DNA of 64,000 bases. Origin: Petrimonas sp. IBARAKI (lineage in GTDB: Bacteria > Bacteroidota > Bacteroidia > Bacteroidales > Dysgonomonadaceae). Positions 55,488 to 64,000 of the stretch are shown piece after piece. Position numbers and translations under genes: made by a program. The notes under the pieces are model-generated. The model saw only the letters and a program-made list of their open reading frames with translations, made no database searches and had not been told where the DNA came from. The stretch is from positions 2,914,001 through 2,978,000 of the forward strand of contig AP018040.2 in NCBI GenBank assembly GCA_002356435.2. The letters are read 5' to 3'. Numbering within the stretch: the first letter of the stretch is position 1; each line of letters begins with the position of its first letter.

Positions 55488-57767
55488 TCATTGTACAATT
55501 TTAAATTTAGCAAACTTCAGCAGCAGTTGTTTCTGTCCGGCAGAGTCAAAATCCACAAAAGCCCGTTTATCTCCTCCCGATTGTTCAATGGAAGTGACTA
55601 CTCCCCTGCCGAACCGTTCGTGTTCAATCACGTTTCCCTCTCTCAGTTGTCCAGCCTCTTCGGAGAGCTGCAAGGAAGAATTTTCGGTCCGGTTGACAGG
55701 AATCCGGCTCGACGGTCTGACAAACACGCTGCTTTCCCTTTTTTGCCGCAACGATTCCCAAAAGCCATCGGCCAACTCATCCCGGGCAGGGGTCAACGCC
55801 TTTTGCTCCATCAACAGGAAGCGGGGATCGATATCCTTCAGAAACTGGCTTTCGCGTGTAGCGTTTGTGCTTCCATTCCTAAAACGGCTCCTGGCAAAAG
55901 TAACGGTACACGTTTTTTTTGCCCGGGTGATAGCCACATAAAACAAGCGTCGTTCCTCCTCCAAACCTCGCGGCTCGAATTTTGCCATGCTCGACGGAAA
56001 GAGGTCTTCTTCCATCCCCACCACAAAAACATGATTGAATTCCAACCCTTTGGCAGAGTGCACCGTCATCAGGGTGACTTTCTCGTTGCCTTCATCGTCA
56101 CCGGTGTCTTGATCGGTAAGCAGAGATACTTCCGAAAGGAAGTCCACCAACCGAACGTCTTCCTCTCCCTGTTCCTGCCTTTCAGACACAAATTCGTTTA
56201 TGGCATTCAGCAATTCCTGAATATTTTGTGCCCGGCTCATCCCTTCTGGGGTCAGGTCTTCGTAAGCCTCCTTAACGATACCCGTATTTTTCAGTACCGT
56301 TTGAGCCAGTTCATAAGCGTTCTGCGTTTCGTTACCGGCAATAAATCCGTTTATCAGTTCGTGAAACAGCGCAAGTTTCCGGGCTGTGCCCGTATTCACG
56401 TCCAGGTTATATTGCAGCGGCGACGAGAGTATCTGCCACAAGCTGACGTTATGCAGACGGGCGCTTTCACTTATTTTACCTACCGTAACATCGCCAATTC
56501 CGCGTGTGGGGTAGTTCACTATGCGGCGAAACGCCTCTTCATCTCCGGGATTTACAATAAGCCGGAAATAGCTGATGATGTCTTTTATCTCCTTTCGTTG
56601 ATAAAAAGAAAGCCCCCCATAAATAACATACGGAATATTTTTCTTGCGCAGCGACTCTTCAAAGATACGCGACTGGGCATTGGTACGATAAAGGATGGCA
56701 ACATCCGAAAATCCGGTATGCCCTTCGTAGCGCATCCGTGCGATCTTATTGGCTACGATAAGCCCCTCCTCAAAATCGGAAAAGGCACTCACCACTTCAA
56801 TTTTCTCACCCTCTTCGTTTTCCGAGAAAACCTCTTTGAAGATCTGCTCCTTATTTTTTTTTATAAGACTGTTGGCAGCGTTTACAATGTTTTGCGTGGA
56901 CCGATAATTTTGTTCTAGCTTAAAAATTTGCGTCTGGGGGAACGTGGATTTAAATTTCAGGATATTGTCGATATTGGCTCCGCGAAACGAATAAATGCTT
57001 TGCGCATCATCACCCACCACACAAACCCGGTGATGCAGTTCTGCCAACTGCTTTACGATAAGGTGTTGCGCGAAATTGGTATCCTGATACTCGTCAACGA
57101 GCACAAACTGAAAACGGTTCCGGTAGTCTTCCAGCACATCGGGGTTATCGCGCAGCAGGATATTGGTATACATCAACAGATCATCAAAGTCCATGCTGTT
57201 GGCGGCCTTCAGCCGGTTTTGGTAACGCTGGTAAATTTCGAACAGTTGAGGGCGTTTGGAAGCACGGTCGTACTCAATTATCTCCCTGTTCTGGGCATAC
57301 ATTCCAGGCGTTATCAGACCGTTCTTCGCTCTCGATATCTGGTTATGAACAGCTCCCGGCCTGTACACCTTGTCGTCCAGCTGCATCTCTTTAATGATTA
57401 GGCGTACCAGATTAGAGGAATCGGAAGAATCGAAAATTGTAAAATTAGGAGTGAACCCAATCCGTTCAGCCTCGTTCCGCAATATACGTGAAAAGATGGC
57501 ATGAAACGTTCCCATCCACAACTGACGTGCTTTCTTTTCCCCCACCAAGTCGGCAATCCGCGATTTCATTTCCCGAGCAGCCTTGTTGGTAAAAGTCAGC
57601 GCCAGTATATAATATGGCGGAAGACCCTGTTCCAGCAGGTAAGCAATTTTATAGGTCAGGACACGGGTTTTTCCCGATCCGGCACCGGCAATAATCAGCG
57701 ACGGGCCATCACAGAACTCAACGGCTTCGCGTTGTTTGGAATTTAATTGACTGAGGAGATGCTCCAT
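55488..57767 (-). CDS. UvrD/PcrA-type superfamily 1 DNA helicase
   Basis: A 3'-5' helicase of 759 residues. Motif Q and Walker A: LNSKQREAV and AGAGSGKT (27-34). Motif Ia is LALTFTNKAAREMKSR, Walker B is VDEYQDTN, and the later motifs are QNYRSTQNIV, LMTVHSAKGLEF and YVAITRAKK. The C-terminal tail (VIEHERFGRGVVTSIE) is the Tudor-like RNA-polymerase-binding segment of PcrA. It unwinds DNA in repair and replication-fork rescue. A 506-codon open frame on the opposite strand (55398-56918) is a shadow. Complete and normal length. Confidence 0.95.
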   Translation of the reverse strand: MEHLLSQLNSKQREAVEFCDGPSLIIAGAGSGKTRVLTYKIAYLLEQGLPPYYILALTFTNKAAREMKSRIADLVGEKKARQLWMGTFHAIFSRILRNEAERIGFTPNFTIFDSSDSSNLVRLIIKEMQLDDKVYRPGAVHNQISRAKNGLITPGMYAQNREIIEYDRASKRPQLFEIYQRYQNRLKAANSMDFDDLLMYTNILLRDNPDVLEDYRNRFQFVLVDEYQDTNFAQHLIVKQLAELHHRVCVVGDDAQSIYSFRGANIDNILKFKSTFPQTQIFKLEQNYRSTQNIVNAANSLIKKNKEQIFKEVFSENEEGEKIEVVSAFSDFEEGLIVANKIARMRYEGHTGFSDVAILYRTNAQSRIFEESLRKKNIPYVIYGGLSFYQRKEIKDIISYFRLIVNPGDEEAFRRIVNYPTRGIGDVTVGKISESARLHNVSLWQILSSPLQYNLDVNTGTARKLALFHELINGFIAGNETQNAYELAQTVLKNTGIVKEAYEDLTPEGMSRAQNIQELLNAINEFVSERQEQGEEDVRLVDFLSEVSLLTDQDTGDDEGNEKVTLMTVHSAKGLEFNHVFVVGMEEDLFPSSMAKFEPRGLEEERRLFYVAITRAKKTCTVTFARSRFRNGSTNATRESQFLKDIDPRFLLMEQKALTPARDELADGFWESLRQKRESSVFVRPSSRIPVNRTENSSLQLSEEAGQLREGNVIEHERFGRGVVTSIEQSGGDKRAFVDFDSAGQKQLLLKFAKFKIVQ

Positions 57768-57816
57768 TTTTTCGAATAATATAGTACAAAAATACGATTT
57801 TTAAGCGTACCGTCAT

Positions 57817-57848
57817 AAAAAAACCGCTCTCGGTTGAGAACGGTTTTT
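57817..57848 (-). terminator. Terminator after the outer-membrane protein gene
   Basis: On the minus strand AAAAACCG TTCTC / GAGCGGTTTTTTT form a stem with one mismatch and a T run. It lies just downstream of the gene ending at 57871. Confidence 0.75.
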
Positions 57849-57870
57849 ATAAAGTACCGGAATCTGGTTC

Positions 57871-58341
57871 TTATCTGAACGTGTAGCGTAAACTAAGTGC
57901 TAACCCGGCAAACCAGTAGTCGTTGTAGTCGTTGGTAAAGTTAAACGAGGGTTTCCAGTCCAGTGAAATCGCAAAGGGAGCCGTTGGAAATGCGTACTCA
58001 AGCCCTGCAATTAAATCCCCTCCTAGCAGAAAACGACCGCCGTTATAATCCTTGTAATAGACATTTCCAAGATGAGCTCCCAAACCCACATACCAGTCCA
58101 GGCCAGGTGCTCCCGGTAGCGGTTGCTGGTATTCATACAACCCGGTCAATTGAAAATAACGCGGAGAAGCGCTCAATATACCCTCGAATGCGCTAGCCGG
58201 CGCAAAGAAATGCTTCAGCGTAATACCGCTGTCATAACCTAAGCGGGCACCAAAAGCGGTTTTGTAGTTCTGAGCATTTGCAGTTGTGGTTATGGCTGTA
58301 ACAGCCAAGACTGTAACGATAAATAAGTTTCTAAGTTTCAT
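57871..58341 (-). CDS. Small outer-membrane beta-barrel protein
   Basis: A protein of 156 residues. Signal peptide MKLRNLFIVTVLAVTAITTTANAQ (cleavage after ANA, about residue 23). The mature part shows alternating strands ending in aromatic residues (YFQLTGLYEY, LDWYVGLGAHLGNVYY, GLEYAFPTAPFAISLDWKPSF) and a C-terminal FR-ending strand (ALSLRYTFR) that suits BAM insertion. An 8-strand barrel of unknown role, common in this phylum. A terminator follows. A gap of about 70 bases separates it from tdk upstream. Confidence 0.8.
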   Translation of the reverse strand: MKLRNLFIVTVLAVTAITTTANAQNYKTAFGARLGYDSGITLKHFFAPASAFEGILSASPRYFQLTGLYEYQQPLPGAPGLDWYVGLGAHLGNVYYKDYNGGRFLLGGDLIAGLEYAFPTAPFAISLDWKPSFNFTNDYNDYWFAGLALSLRYTFR

Positions 58342-58409
58342 AAGTTAATGTTTTAATAAATATTTACTCACCATGTATTTAACACTTTTGTCTATATAAA
58401 CACCCCTGT

Positions 58410-59012
58410 TTAAAATTTGTTTATCGGTGGAGTAGAAAATAACTGTTCCTGCAAATAACATTTCCTGCAAAGCGGCTGATATTCATGCATTTCCCCCAAC
58501 ATCACCTGTTTCTCGCCAGCCACTATACGGTGTGAATAGCAGGCCAGTGAACCGCAACGGACACAGATGGCATGAACTTTAGTCACATCATCGGCAATGG
58601 CACAAAGGGCGGGCATCGGCCCGAACGGTATCCGTTTAAAATCCATGTCGAGTCCAGCCACTATTACCCGGATACCTTGGTCGGCAAGCTGCTGGCAAAC
58701 ATCGGTAAGCCCTTTGTCAAAAAACTGAGCTTCGTCTACTCCCACCACTTCTACTTCAGACGCAAGCAGCAGGATGTTACTGGAATGCTCAACGGGTGTT
58801 GAAAGAATAGAGTTTTTGTCGTGCGACACCACCTCCTCCTGCGAATAACGCACGTCGATTACCGGTTTAAATATTTCCACTTTCTGGCGGGCAATTTTCG
58901 CCCGGCGAAGCCTGCGAAGCAGTTCTTCGGTCTTTCCGGAGAACATGGAACCGCAAATGACTTCGATACGCCCTTTGCGCTGGGTTTCGTTGGGATTGTT
59001 TTCGTTGTACAT
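58410..59012 (-). CDS. tdk: Thymidine kinase
   Basis: A type II thymidine kinase of 200 residues. P-loop GSMFSGKT (21-28), Walker [10 protein letters not shown], lasso region, and zinc-binding cysteines ([13 protein letters not shown], then CRKCYL). It phosphorylates thymidine to dTMP in salvage. The gene starts 18 bases after mutS on the same strand, so they are probably co-transcribed. Confidence 0.95.
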   Translation of the reverse strand: MYNENNPNETQRKGRIEVICGSMFSGKTEELLRRLRRAKIARQKVEIFKPVIDVRYSQEEVVSHDKNSILSTPVEHSSNILLLASEVEVVGVDEAQFFDKGLTDVCQQLADQGIRVIVAGLDMDFKRIPFGPMPALCAIADDVTKVHAICVRCGSLACYSHRIVAGEKQVMLGEMHEYQPLCRKCYLQEQLFSTPPINKF

Positions 59013-59029
59013 ACTGAGCGGAGAGCGAA

Positions 59030-61645
59030 TTATTTCCCTTTCACTATTTTCTTAATTTCATTCAATTTATTCAAAGCCTCAATAGGGGTAAGGTTATTGA
59101 CATCCAGATTGAGTATTTCGTCACGAACCTGGCTTAAAACAGGATCGTCCAGCTGGAAAAAACTCAACTGATAGCCCTCCCGTTTTTCAACAATATCCTT
59201 TATCGGCTTTTTGATGCCCTGTCTGCGATTGGCTGTTTCCATCTGTTCCAGGATCGCTTCCGACCGTTTGGTAATGCTCTGCGGCATCCCGGCCATTTTG
59301 GCAACGTGAATACCAAAACTGTGTTCACTCCCTCCCGGCACGAGTTTTCGCAAGAAAATGACTTTGTTGTCAATCTCCTTTACAGCAACATTGTAGTTTT
59401 TGATTCGCTTAAACGATTTTTCCATCTCATTCAACTCGTGGTAGTGGGTGGCAAAAAGAGTCTTGGCTTTTGCCCGGGGGTGCTCATGAATATATTCCAC
59501 GATCGACCACGCAATAGAAATCCCATCGTAGGTACTTGTACCTCTGCCCAATTCATCAAAAAGCACAAGACTCCGTTCCGAGATATTATTGATGATATTG
59601 GCTGCTTCGTTCATTTCCACCATAAACGTGGATTCGCCCAGCGATATATTGTCCGATGCGCCGACGCGGGTAAAGATCTTATCCACCAGTCCTATCTTTG
59701 CGGATTCTGCCGGGACAAAACTCCCTATTTGCGCCATAATAGTGATCAGCGCCGTTTGGCGCAGTAAGGCCGATTTCCCGGCCATGTTGGGACCGGTAAT
59801 AATAATGATTTGCTGTGAATCCCTGTCGAGATACACATCGTTGGCAATATAGGGCTCATCATGCGGAAGCTGTTTTTCGATCACAGGGTGGCGGCCACTC
59901 TTGATATCGATGGCATCCGACTCGTTTATTTCGGGACGGATATACTTGTTCTCCCGAGCTATTTTTGCAAAAGACAACAGGCAATCTGCCCTTGCCATAA
60001 CGGTTGCGTTACCCTGTATAGTTGGAATATACTCTATCAGGCTCTCCACAAGAGCGTTGTATAGCTGTGTTTCCAGCGATACAATTTTTTCTTCGGCACC
60101 CAATATTTTTTCTTCATATTCTTTCAGTTCCTCGGTAATGTAACGTTCTGCGCTTACCAGCGTTTGTTTCCGTATCCACGTTTCAGGGACCTTGTCTTTG
60201 TGCGTATTCCGCACTTCAATGTAATATCCGAAAACATTATTGAAAGCAATCTTCAGAGAGGGTATACCCGTTTCCGTACTTTTACGTTGCTGCAACTGTA
60301 GGAGGTAATCTTTGCCCGAGTAGGCAATTTCGCGAAGCTCATCCAACTGTCCGTTCACTCCTTTTTTAATCACCCCCCCCTTATTCAGCAGAGCCGGCGG
60401 ATCCGGAAAGATCTCCCGTTCAATCCGATCCCGGATAACGAAGCAAGGATCTAATTTCCTACCCATCTCCTGAAGGCCGGCATTTTCGGACGACAGGAAG
60501 GCTTCACGTACCGGTTCTATTGCTGTTAAAGCCACCTTAAGCTGTACCACTTCGCGGGGAGAGATCCTACCGACAGCCGCTTTAGATATGATTCGTTCCA
60601 AGTCACCGATAAGCGAGAGTTTTTCCTCGAGCAGCTCTTTCAATGCTGTTTCGCGGAAAAAGTTTTCCACCACATCCAGGCGTTCTTCAATGGGCCTGAG
60701 ATCCTTGAGGGGAAACACCATCCAGCGGCGTAACATGCGCGACCCCATGGGTGAGATGGTCTTATCGAGTATATCGAGTAAACTTTTTCCACCTTCATTT
60801 ATCGTGGAAATCAGCTCCAGGCTGCGTACCGTGAATTTATCCAGTCGTACGTAACGGCTTTCATCCAGTTGCCTGAGTGAAGTAATGTGGCTGATCTGAG
60901 TGTGCTGTGTTATATCCAGATAATGCAACACAGCTCCGGACGCAATAATTCCAAGGGGCAGGTGCTGTACCCCAAACCCTTTTAGGTTCTTTGTGTTGAA
61001 ATGGTTTAATAAGCGTTCGCGGGCTGCATCATCGGTAAATATCCAATCGTCGAGTTCGAAAAAGAAGTAGTCCGACCCGAAGTATTCTCCAAGCTTACGC
61101 TTACTGCCCCGCTCGATAAGGATCTCCTTGGGTGAAAAGCTGGAAAGCAATTTGTCTGTTTCGTCCTTATTACCTTCGGTAGTGAGAAACTCACCCGTTG
61201 AGATATCGAGAAAAGAGATGCCGAACGTCTTTCCGTTTGCCGAATAAACGGCTGCCAGAAAATTATTCTCCTTGTGATTCAACACATTATCATTAATAGA
61301 TACACCCGGCGTAACTAATTCGGTGATACCGCGCTTAACAATCGTTTTGGTAAGCTTCGGGTCTTCCAGCTGATCGCAGATAGCCACACGTTTCCCCGCA
61401 CGAACCAGTTTAGGCAAATACGTATCAAGAGCGTGATGCGGAAATCCGGCCAATTCCACGAATTGTGCTGCACCGTTTGCTCGGCGCGTCAGCGTTATTC
61501 CCAGGATCTCCGAAGCCGTGATCGCATCATCCGAAAAAGTCTCGTAAAAATCACCTACCCTGAAGAGTAAAACAGCATCGGGATGTTGTTGTTTAATCTC
61601 GTTGTACTGCTTCATCATCGGGGTTTCAACTACCTGCTTACTCAC
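59030..61645 (-). CDS. mutS: DNA mismatch repair protein MutS
   Basis: A protein of 871 residues. Mismatch-recognition domain with the Phe-x-Glu motif (RVGDFYETF, about 29-37), connector, lever and clamp domains. The ATPase has GPNMAGKS (about 618-625), [16 protein letters not shown] and [10 protein letters not shown]. It recognises mismatches and recruits MutL. Length is normal, catalytic motifs are complete. About 240 bases of repeats lie upstream. Confidence 0.97.
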   Translation of the reverse strand: MSKQVVETPMMKQYNEIKQQHPDAVLLFRVGDFYETFSDDAITASEILGITLTRRANGAAQFVELAGFPHHALDTYLPKLVRAGKRVAICDQLEDPKLTKTIVKRGITELVTPGVSINDNVLNHKENNFLAAVYSANGKTFGISFLDISTGEFLTTEGNKDETDKLLSSFSPKEILIERGSKRKLGEYFGSDYFFFELDDWIFTDDAARERLLNHFNTKNLKGFGVQHLPLGIIASGAVLHYLDITQHTQISHITSLRQLDESRYVRLDKFTVRSLELISTINEGGKSLLDILDKTISPMGSRMLRRWMVFPLKDLRPIEERLDVVENFFRETALKELLEEKLSLIGDLERIISKAAVGRISPREVVQLKVALTAIEPVREAFLSSENAGLQEMGRKLDPCFVIRDRIEREIFPDPPALLNKGGVIKKGVNGQLDELREIAYSGKDYLLQLQQRKSTETGIPSLKIAFNNVFGYYIEVRNTHKDKVPETWIRKQTLVSAERYITEELKEYEEKILGAEEKIVSLETQLYNALVESLIEYIPTIQGNATVMARADCLLSFAKIARENKYIRPEINESDAIDIKSGRHPVIEKQLPHDEPYIANDVYLDRDSQQIIIITGPNMAGKSALLRQTALITIMAQIGSFVPAESAKIGLVDKIFTRVGASDNISLGESTFMVEMNEAANIINNISERSLVLFDELGRGTSTYDGISIAWSIVEYIHEHPRAKAKTLFATHYHELNEMEKSFKRIKNYNVAVKEIDNKVIFLRKLVPGGSEHSFGIHVAKMAGMPQSITKRSEAILEQMETANRRQGIKKPIKDIVEKREGYQLSFFQLDDPVLSQVRDEILNLDVNNLTPIEALNKLNEIKKIVKGK

Positions 61646-61690
61646 TAATCTCTATAAATTAAATTATCCAATAAATTATTACTGTGTTTT

Positions 61691-61784
61691 AGATTGAATG
61701 AGATTGATGGCGGATTGAACAAGATTGAATATGGGCGGCAGTTTATCAATCTTTTTCAATCTTAATTAATCTTTCTCAATCTTG
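61691..61784. repeat. AGATTGA-type interspersed short repeats with inverted half
   Basis: The left half (61691-61730) carries four GATTGA units, and the right half (61745-61784) carries four complementary TCAATCTT-type units, so the two halves could fold. The region lies between divergently placed mutS and the sirtuin gene's 3' end and holds no gene (gap 61646-61883). Confidence 0.6.
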
Positions 61785-61883
61785 ACAAATACGACATTAT
61801 TTTGGATCATCCCTTTATTAAATAATGTGTAATGATTTTTTTCTGAAAAAGGATAACAAAGATACTATTTTTTTATTTACGAT

Positions 61884-62591
61884 TTACACTCGCCCTATCG
61901 TCGGGTCGCCCAATCTCTGGCGCAACTCCTTCACTCCCTCCGATGCCCCTTTTTTTATATGAAATACATCGTACCGGCCGGTATTCACATCTTTGGGATC
62001 AATCAGGTAAACGGGAACATTTTTTTTCACATAGTCCAGTAATCCCGCAGCCGGATACACATTCATTGAAGTGCCTATTATCACAAAAATATCTGCTTTC
62101 CCGGCCAATTCCGCAGCCTCGGTAATCATCGGTACAGCCTCTCCAAACCATACGATATGCGGACGCAGCTGATATCCCTTTTCGCACTTATCGCCCATGT
62201 TGATCTCCGGTTTATCGGCCGGCAACTCATAGATCAACGATTCGTCACCGGTAGACCTCACTTTCATCAACTCACCGTGCAAGTGCAGTACCTTGGTACT
62301 TCCCGCCTGTTCGTGCAAATTATCAATATTCTGCGTAATTACCTGAACGTCAAAATCCTTCTCCATATCTGCAATTCCGGCATGCCCCTCATTGGGCTTT
62401 GCACGGATCAGCTCGCGCCGGCGGATATTATAAAACTCCAACACAAGTGCCGGATTTCTGTGGAATGCTTCGGGAGTGGCGACATCTTCAACGGGGTATT
62501 TATCCCATAATCCACCCGAATCGCGAAACGTCGATATTCCACTTTCGGCACTCATTCCTGCTCCGGTAAGTATAACAAGTTTCTTTTTCAT
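61884..62591 (-). CDS. Sirtuin-type NAD-dependent protein deacylase
   Basis: A 235-residue protein from the ATG at 62591. A longer TTG start at 62627 overlaps the -7 promoter box and is rejected. Motifs: LTGAGMSAESGISTFR (NAD loop), TQNIDNLHEQAG, HLHGEL (catalytic His), RPHIVWFGEAVP and IGTSMNVYPAAGL. The Tyr-x-x-Arg pair (YNIRRREL) is that of class III sirtuins (SIRT5/CobB), suggesting removal of succinyl or malonyl groups. Only one cysteine (DKCEKG) is left where most sirtuins have a four-cysteine zinc ribbon. Confidence 0.9.
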   Translation of the reverse strand: MKKKLVILTGAGMSAESGISTFRDSGGLWDKYPVEDVATPEAFHRNPALVLEFYNIRRRELIRAKPNEGHAGIADMEKDFDVQVITQNIDNLHEQAGSTKVLHLHGELMKVRSTGDESLIYELPADKPEINMGDKCEKGYQLRPHIVWFGEAVPMITEAAELAGKADIFVIIGTSMNVYPAAGLLDYVKKNVPVYLIDPKDVNTGRYDVFHIKKGASEGVKELRQRLGDPTIGRV

Positions 62592-62624
62592 TTTTTGTCC
62601 GTTTAAATGGTTATCCTCCTTATA

Positions 62625-62632
62625 CAAATATA
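62625..62632 (-). promoter_or_regulatory. -7 promoter element of the sirtuin gene
   Basis: On the minus strand TATATTTG, exact TAnnTTTG consensus, about 34 bases before the ATG. An AAGGAGG follows it but lies too far from the start to be its ribosome site. Confidence 0.5.
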
Positions 62633-62674
62633 GTTTTTTATACTCAAAAGAAGAATTATTCCGTATTAAATTCG

Positions 62675-62682
62675 TACTTTTG
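62675..62682 (+). promoter_or_regulatory. -7 promoter element of the FKBP operon
   Basis: TACTTTTG, exact TAnnTTTG consensus, 30 bases before the start at 62713. No clear -33 element. Confidence 0.5.
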
Positions 62683-62712
62683 TGTCCAAATTGAAAAAAA
62701 GAAAAAAGTTGA

Positions 62713-63297
62713 ATGGATAAATTAAGTTACGCGTTAGGAATGAGTATGGCATCGAGTCTTGTTAATTCCGGGCTAAATCAGATTGACACAGACTCGTTTG
62801 TAAAGGCATTCATTGAAGTTATAAACAACGGCGCAGCAGAAATGAGCCCACAGGAGGCCAATCAATACATTCAGGAATATTTGAGCAAAAGGCAAAACGA
62901 GATGCTGGGTGAGAACCTAAGAATCGGACGTAAATTTCTGGAAGAGAACAAGAAGAAGAACGGTGTTATTACCCTTGCCAGCGGATTACAATACGAAATT
63001 CTTAAAGAAGGCTCAGGACCAAAACCCAAAGCAACCGAAAAAGTGAAGTGCCATTATCACGGTACATTGATAAACGGCAAGGTTTTTGATAGTTCCGTAG
63101 AAAGGGGACAACCTGCTGTATTTGGTGTCAACCAAGTGATTAAAGGCTGGGTAGAGGCATTGCAGCTGATGAGCGTCGGCTCCAAATGGAGGTTATATAT
63201 TCCTTCGGAGCTAGCATATGGAAGCCAGGGGGCCGGAAGCTCCATAGAACCCAACTCCACCTTAATTTTCGATGTTGAATTGTTAGGGATAGAATAA
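62713..63297 (+). CDS. FKBP-type peptidyl-prolyl cis-trans isomerase (no signal peptide)
   Basis: A 194-residue protein. A helical dimerisation domain (SYALGMSMASSLVNSGL..) precedes an FKBP fold: VKCHYHGTLINGKVFDSSVERGQP in short motifs (YHGTLINGKVFDSS), VIKGWVEALQLM and PSELAYGSQGAG. This is the FklB/Mip design with the aromatic pocket residues kept (Tyr, Phe, Trp). No export signal, so cytoplasmic. It is followed 30 bases later by a related lipoprotein gene. Confidence 0.92.
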   Translation: MDKLSYALGMSMASSLVNSGLNQIDTDSFVKAFIEVINNGAAEMSPQEANQYIQEYLSKRQNEMLGENLRIGRKFLEENKKKNGVITLASGLQYEILKEGSGPKPKATEKVKCHYHGTLINGKVFDSSVERGQPAVFGVNQVIKGWVEALQLMSVGSKWRLYIPSELAYGSQGAGSSIEPNSTLIFDVELLGIE

Positions 63298-63327
63298 AGA
63301 GAACCCATTAAATAAAAAAGAAAAAAA

Positions 63328-64000
63328 ATGAAACAAAAAAACTTTGTTGTACTTGGCGCATTGGCAGCAGTTTCAATTATGCTGGTATCTTGCGGTGGCG
63401 GCAGTTCTGCTCCTGCGGCATCGTTAAAAAGCGATGTAGATAGTATTTCTTATGCTTATGGCGTAAATCTGGCCGACCAGGGCGGATTGATGCAGTACCT
63501 GGAGCAGTCTGGAATTATCCAGGGTGCATCCAATATCGAATACGATTATCAAATGCGTATTGCTACTGCCGATTCTACCCAGAAACAAGCGTTACAGAAA
63601 GAGATGAATGCAAAAATCGATTCACTGAATAAGGTAAATGCTCCAAAACTTGACGAATTCATCAAGGGATTGAAAGAATCGTTGAAGGGTGGAGAAGAAA
63701 AATCAGCTTATATTCAAGGCTTAAGCATTGGGCATCAGATTTCCCAACAAATGCTTCCTCAATTTGGAACGATGCTGTTCGGCCAGGATTCCACCAAAAA
63801 GATCAACAATGATCAGATGTTGGCCGGCTTAATCAGCACATTGAAAAATCAAAGCACCGCCATTTCCAAGGTGGACGCCAATGGATTGATTCAAAGAAAA
63901 GTAGAACAAGCTCAGGCTAAAGAACAGGCCAAACAGGAAGAAGAGCTGAAGGTTCAATATAAAGACAGTATCGCTGCCGGCGAAAAATTCCTGGCCGATA
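63328..64000 (+). CDS. FKBP-type isomerase lipoprotein, N-terminal part (cut by window end)
   Basis: Open frame from the ATG at 63328 to the window end, at least 224 codons. The signal ends IMLVSC with the lipidated Cys at about residue 22, followed by GGGSS. The helical domain SISYAYGVNLADQGGL, SAYIQGLSIGHQISQQM, and the start of a connecting coil (KVEQAQAKEQAKQEEELK) match the N-terminal dimerisation domain of Mip/FkpA-type proteins. The FKBP domain itself would follow beyond the window. Forms a pair with the preceding cytoplasmic enzyme. Confidence 0.85.
   Translation, partial: MKQKNFVVLGALAAVSIMLVSCGGGSSAPAASLKSDVDSISYAYGVNLADQGGLMQYLEQSGIIQGASNIEYDYQMRIATADSTQKQALQKEMNAKIDSLNKVNAPKLDEFIKGLKESLKGGEEKSAYIQGLSIGHQISQQMLPQFGTMLFGQDSTKKINNDQMLAGLISTLKNQSTAISKVDANGLIQRKVEQAQAKEQAKQEEELKVQYKDSIAAGEKFLAD

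Noticed and set aside
55398-56918. Long plus-strand open frame of 506 codons
   Set aside because: It lies antisense to the helicase gene, whose motifs are complete on the minus strand; no family resemblance in the plus frame.
61691-61784. CRISPR array
   Set aside because: Units are 6-8 bases with irregular spacing and both orientations; no spacers of uniform size and no cas genes in the window.

Overview
The window comes from a Bacteroidota chromosome, most likely order Bacteroidales. The evidence is a SusC/SusD pair, a PPi-dependent phosphofructokinase, promoters of the TTTG-N19/20-TAnnTTTG type, few Shine-Dalgarno sequences, and the Bacteroidales gene order rpsU-xerC-raiA-tRNAs-tuf-tRNA-Trp-secE-nusG-rplKAJL-rpoBC. 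A Dysgonomonadaceae-like genus (Proteiniphilum/Petrimonas group) would fit, but I cannot fix genus or species without a search.

Layout. (1) 1-167 is the 3' end of dnaK. (2) About 197-11602 is an accessory island inserted at the dnaK terminator. The 44-bp terminator sequence is present, identical, at both ends, and a second imperfect 16-bp repeat pair lies just inside. The island holds wreckage of a mobile element (HTH/excisionase-like gene, relaxase tail, internally deleted rhuM). It also holds an apparently intact five-gene defence operon: hsdM, hsdS, hsdR, a YgjP-like metalloprotease and an AlbA_2 ATPase-like regulator. The HsdS carries an extra C-terminal domain of about 190 residues. (3) 11.6-13.8 kb has a nitronate monooxygenase-like enzyme and two small nucleic-acid-binding proteins (cold-shock domain, RRM). 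(4) 13.8-37.1 kb is an AT-rich catabolic cluster. An IclR-type repressor faces an 805-bp control region with palindromic candidate operators. Then come SusC/SusD, a GH20-like Tat-exported protein, a GH20 hexosaminidase, a cytoplasmic TIM-barrel protein and a SIS-domain protein. These are followed by a stand-alone Gfo/Idh/MocA C-terminal-like domain, a full Gfo/Idh/MocA oxidoreductase, a signal-less paralogue of the GH20-like protein, two DUF4838 lipoproteins, a sodium:solute symporter, LutABC and a LamG-like lipoprotein. (5) From about 37.3 kb the sequence becomes more GC-rich and conserved: sialate O-acetylesterase, then the translation/transcription cluster to rpoC. (6) On the minus strand follow pfp, uvrD/pcrA, an outer-membrane barrel, tdk, mutS and a sirtuin. 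Two FKBP-type isomerases on the plus strand close the window, the second cut by the window end.

How the genes fit together. The 15-37 kb cluster reads as one route: TonB-dependent uptake (SusCD), periplasmic or surface hydrolysis (GH20, GH20-like, DUF4838), inner-membrane import (SSS), cytoplasmic processing (TIM-barrel, SIS, Gfo/Idh, GH20-like paralogue) and oxidation of a lactate-like product (LutABC). An amino-sugar glycan whose breakdown yields a 2-hydroxy acid would explain the gene set, but the substrate is inference. The two regions most likely to hold new biology are the duplicated-terminator defence island and this hydrolase/oxidoreductase/LutABC cluster.
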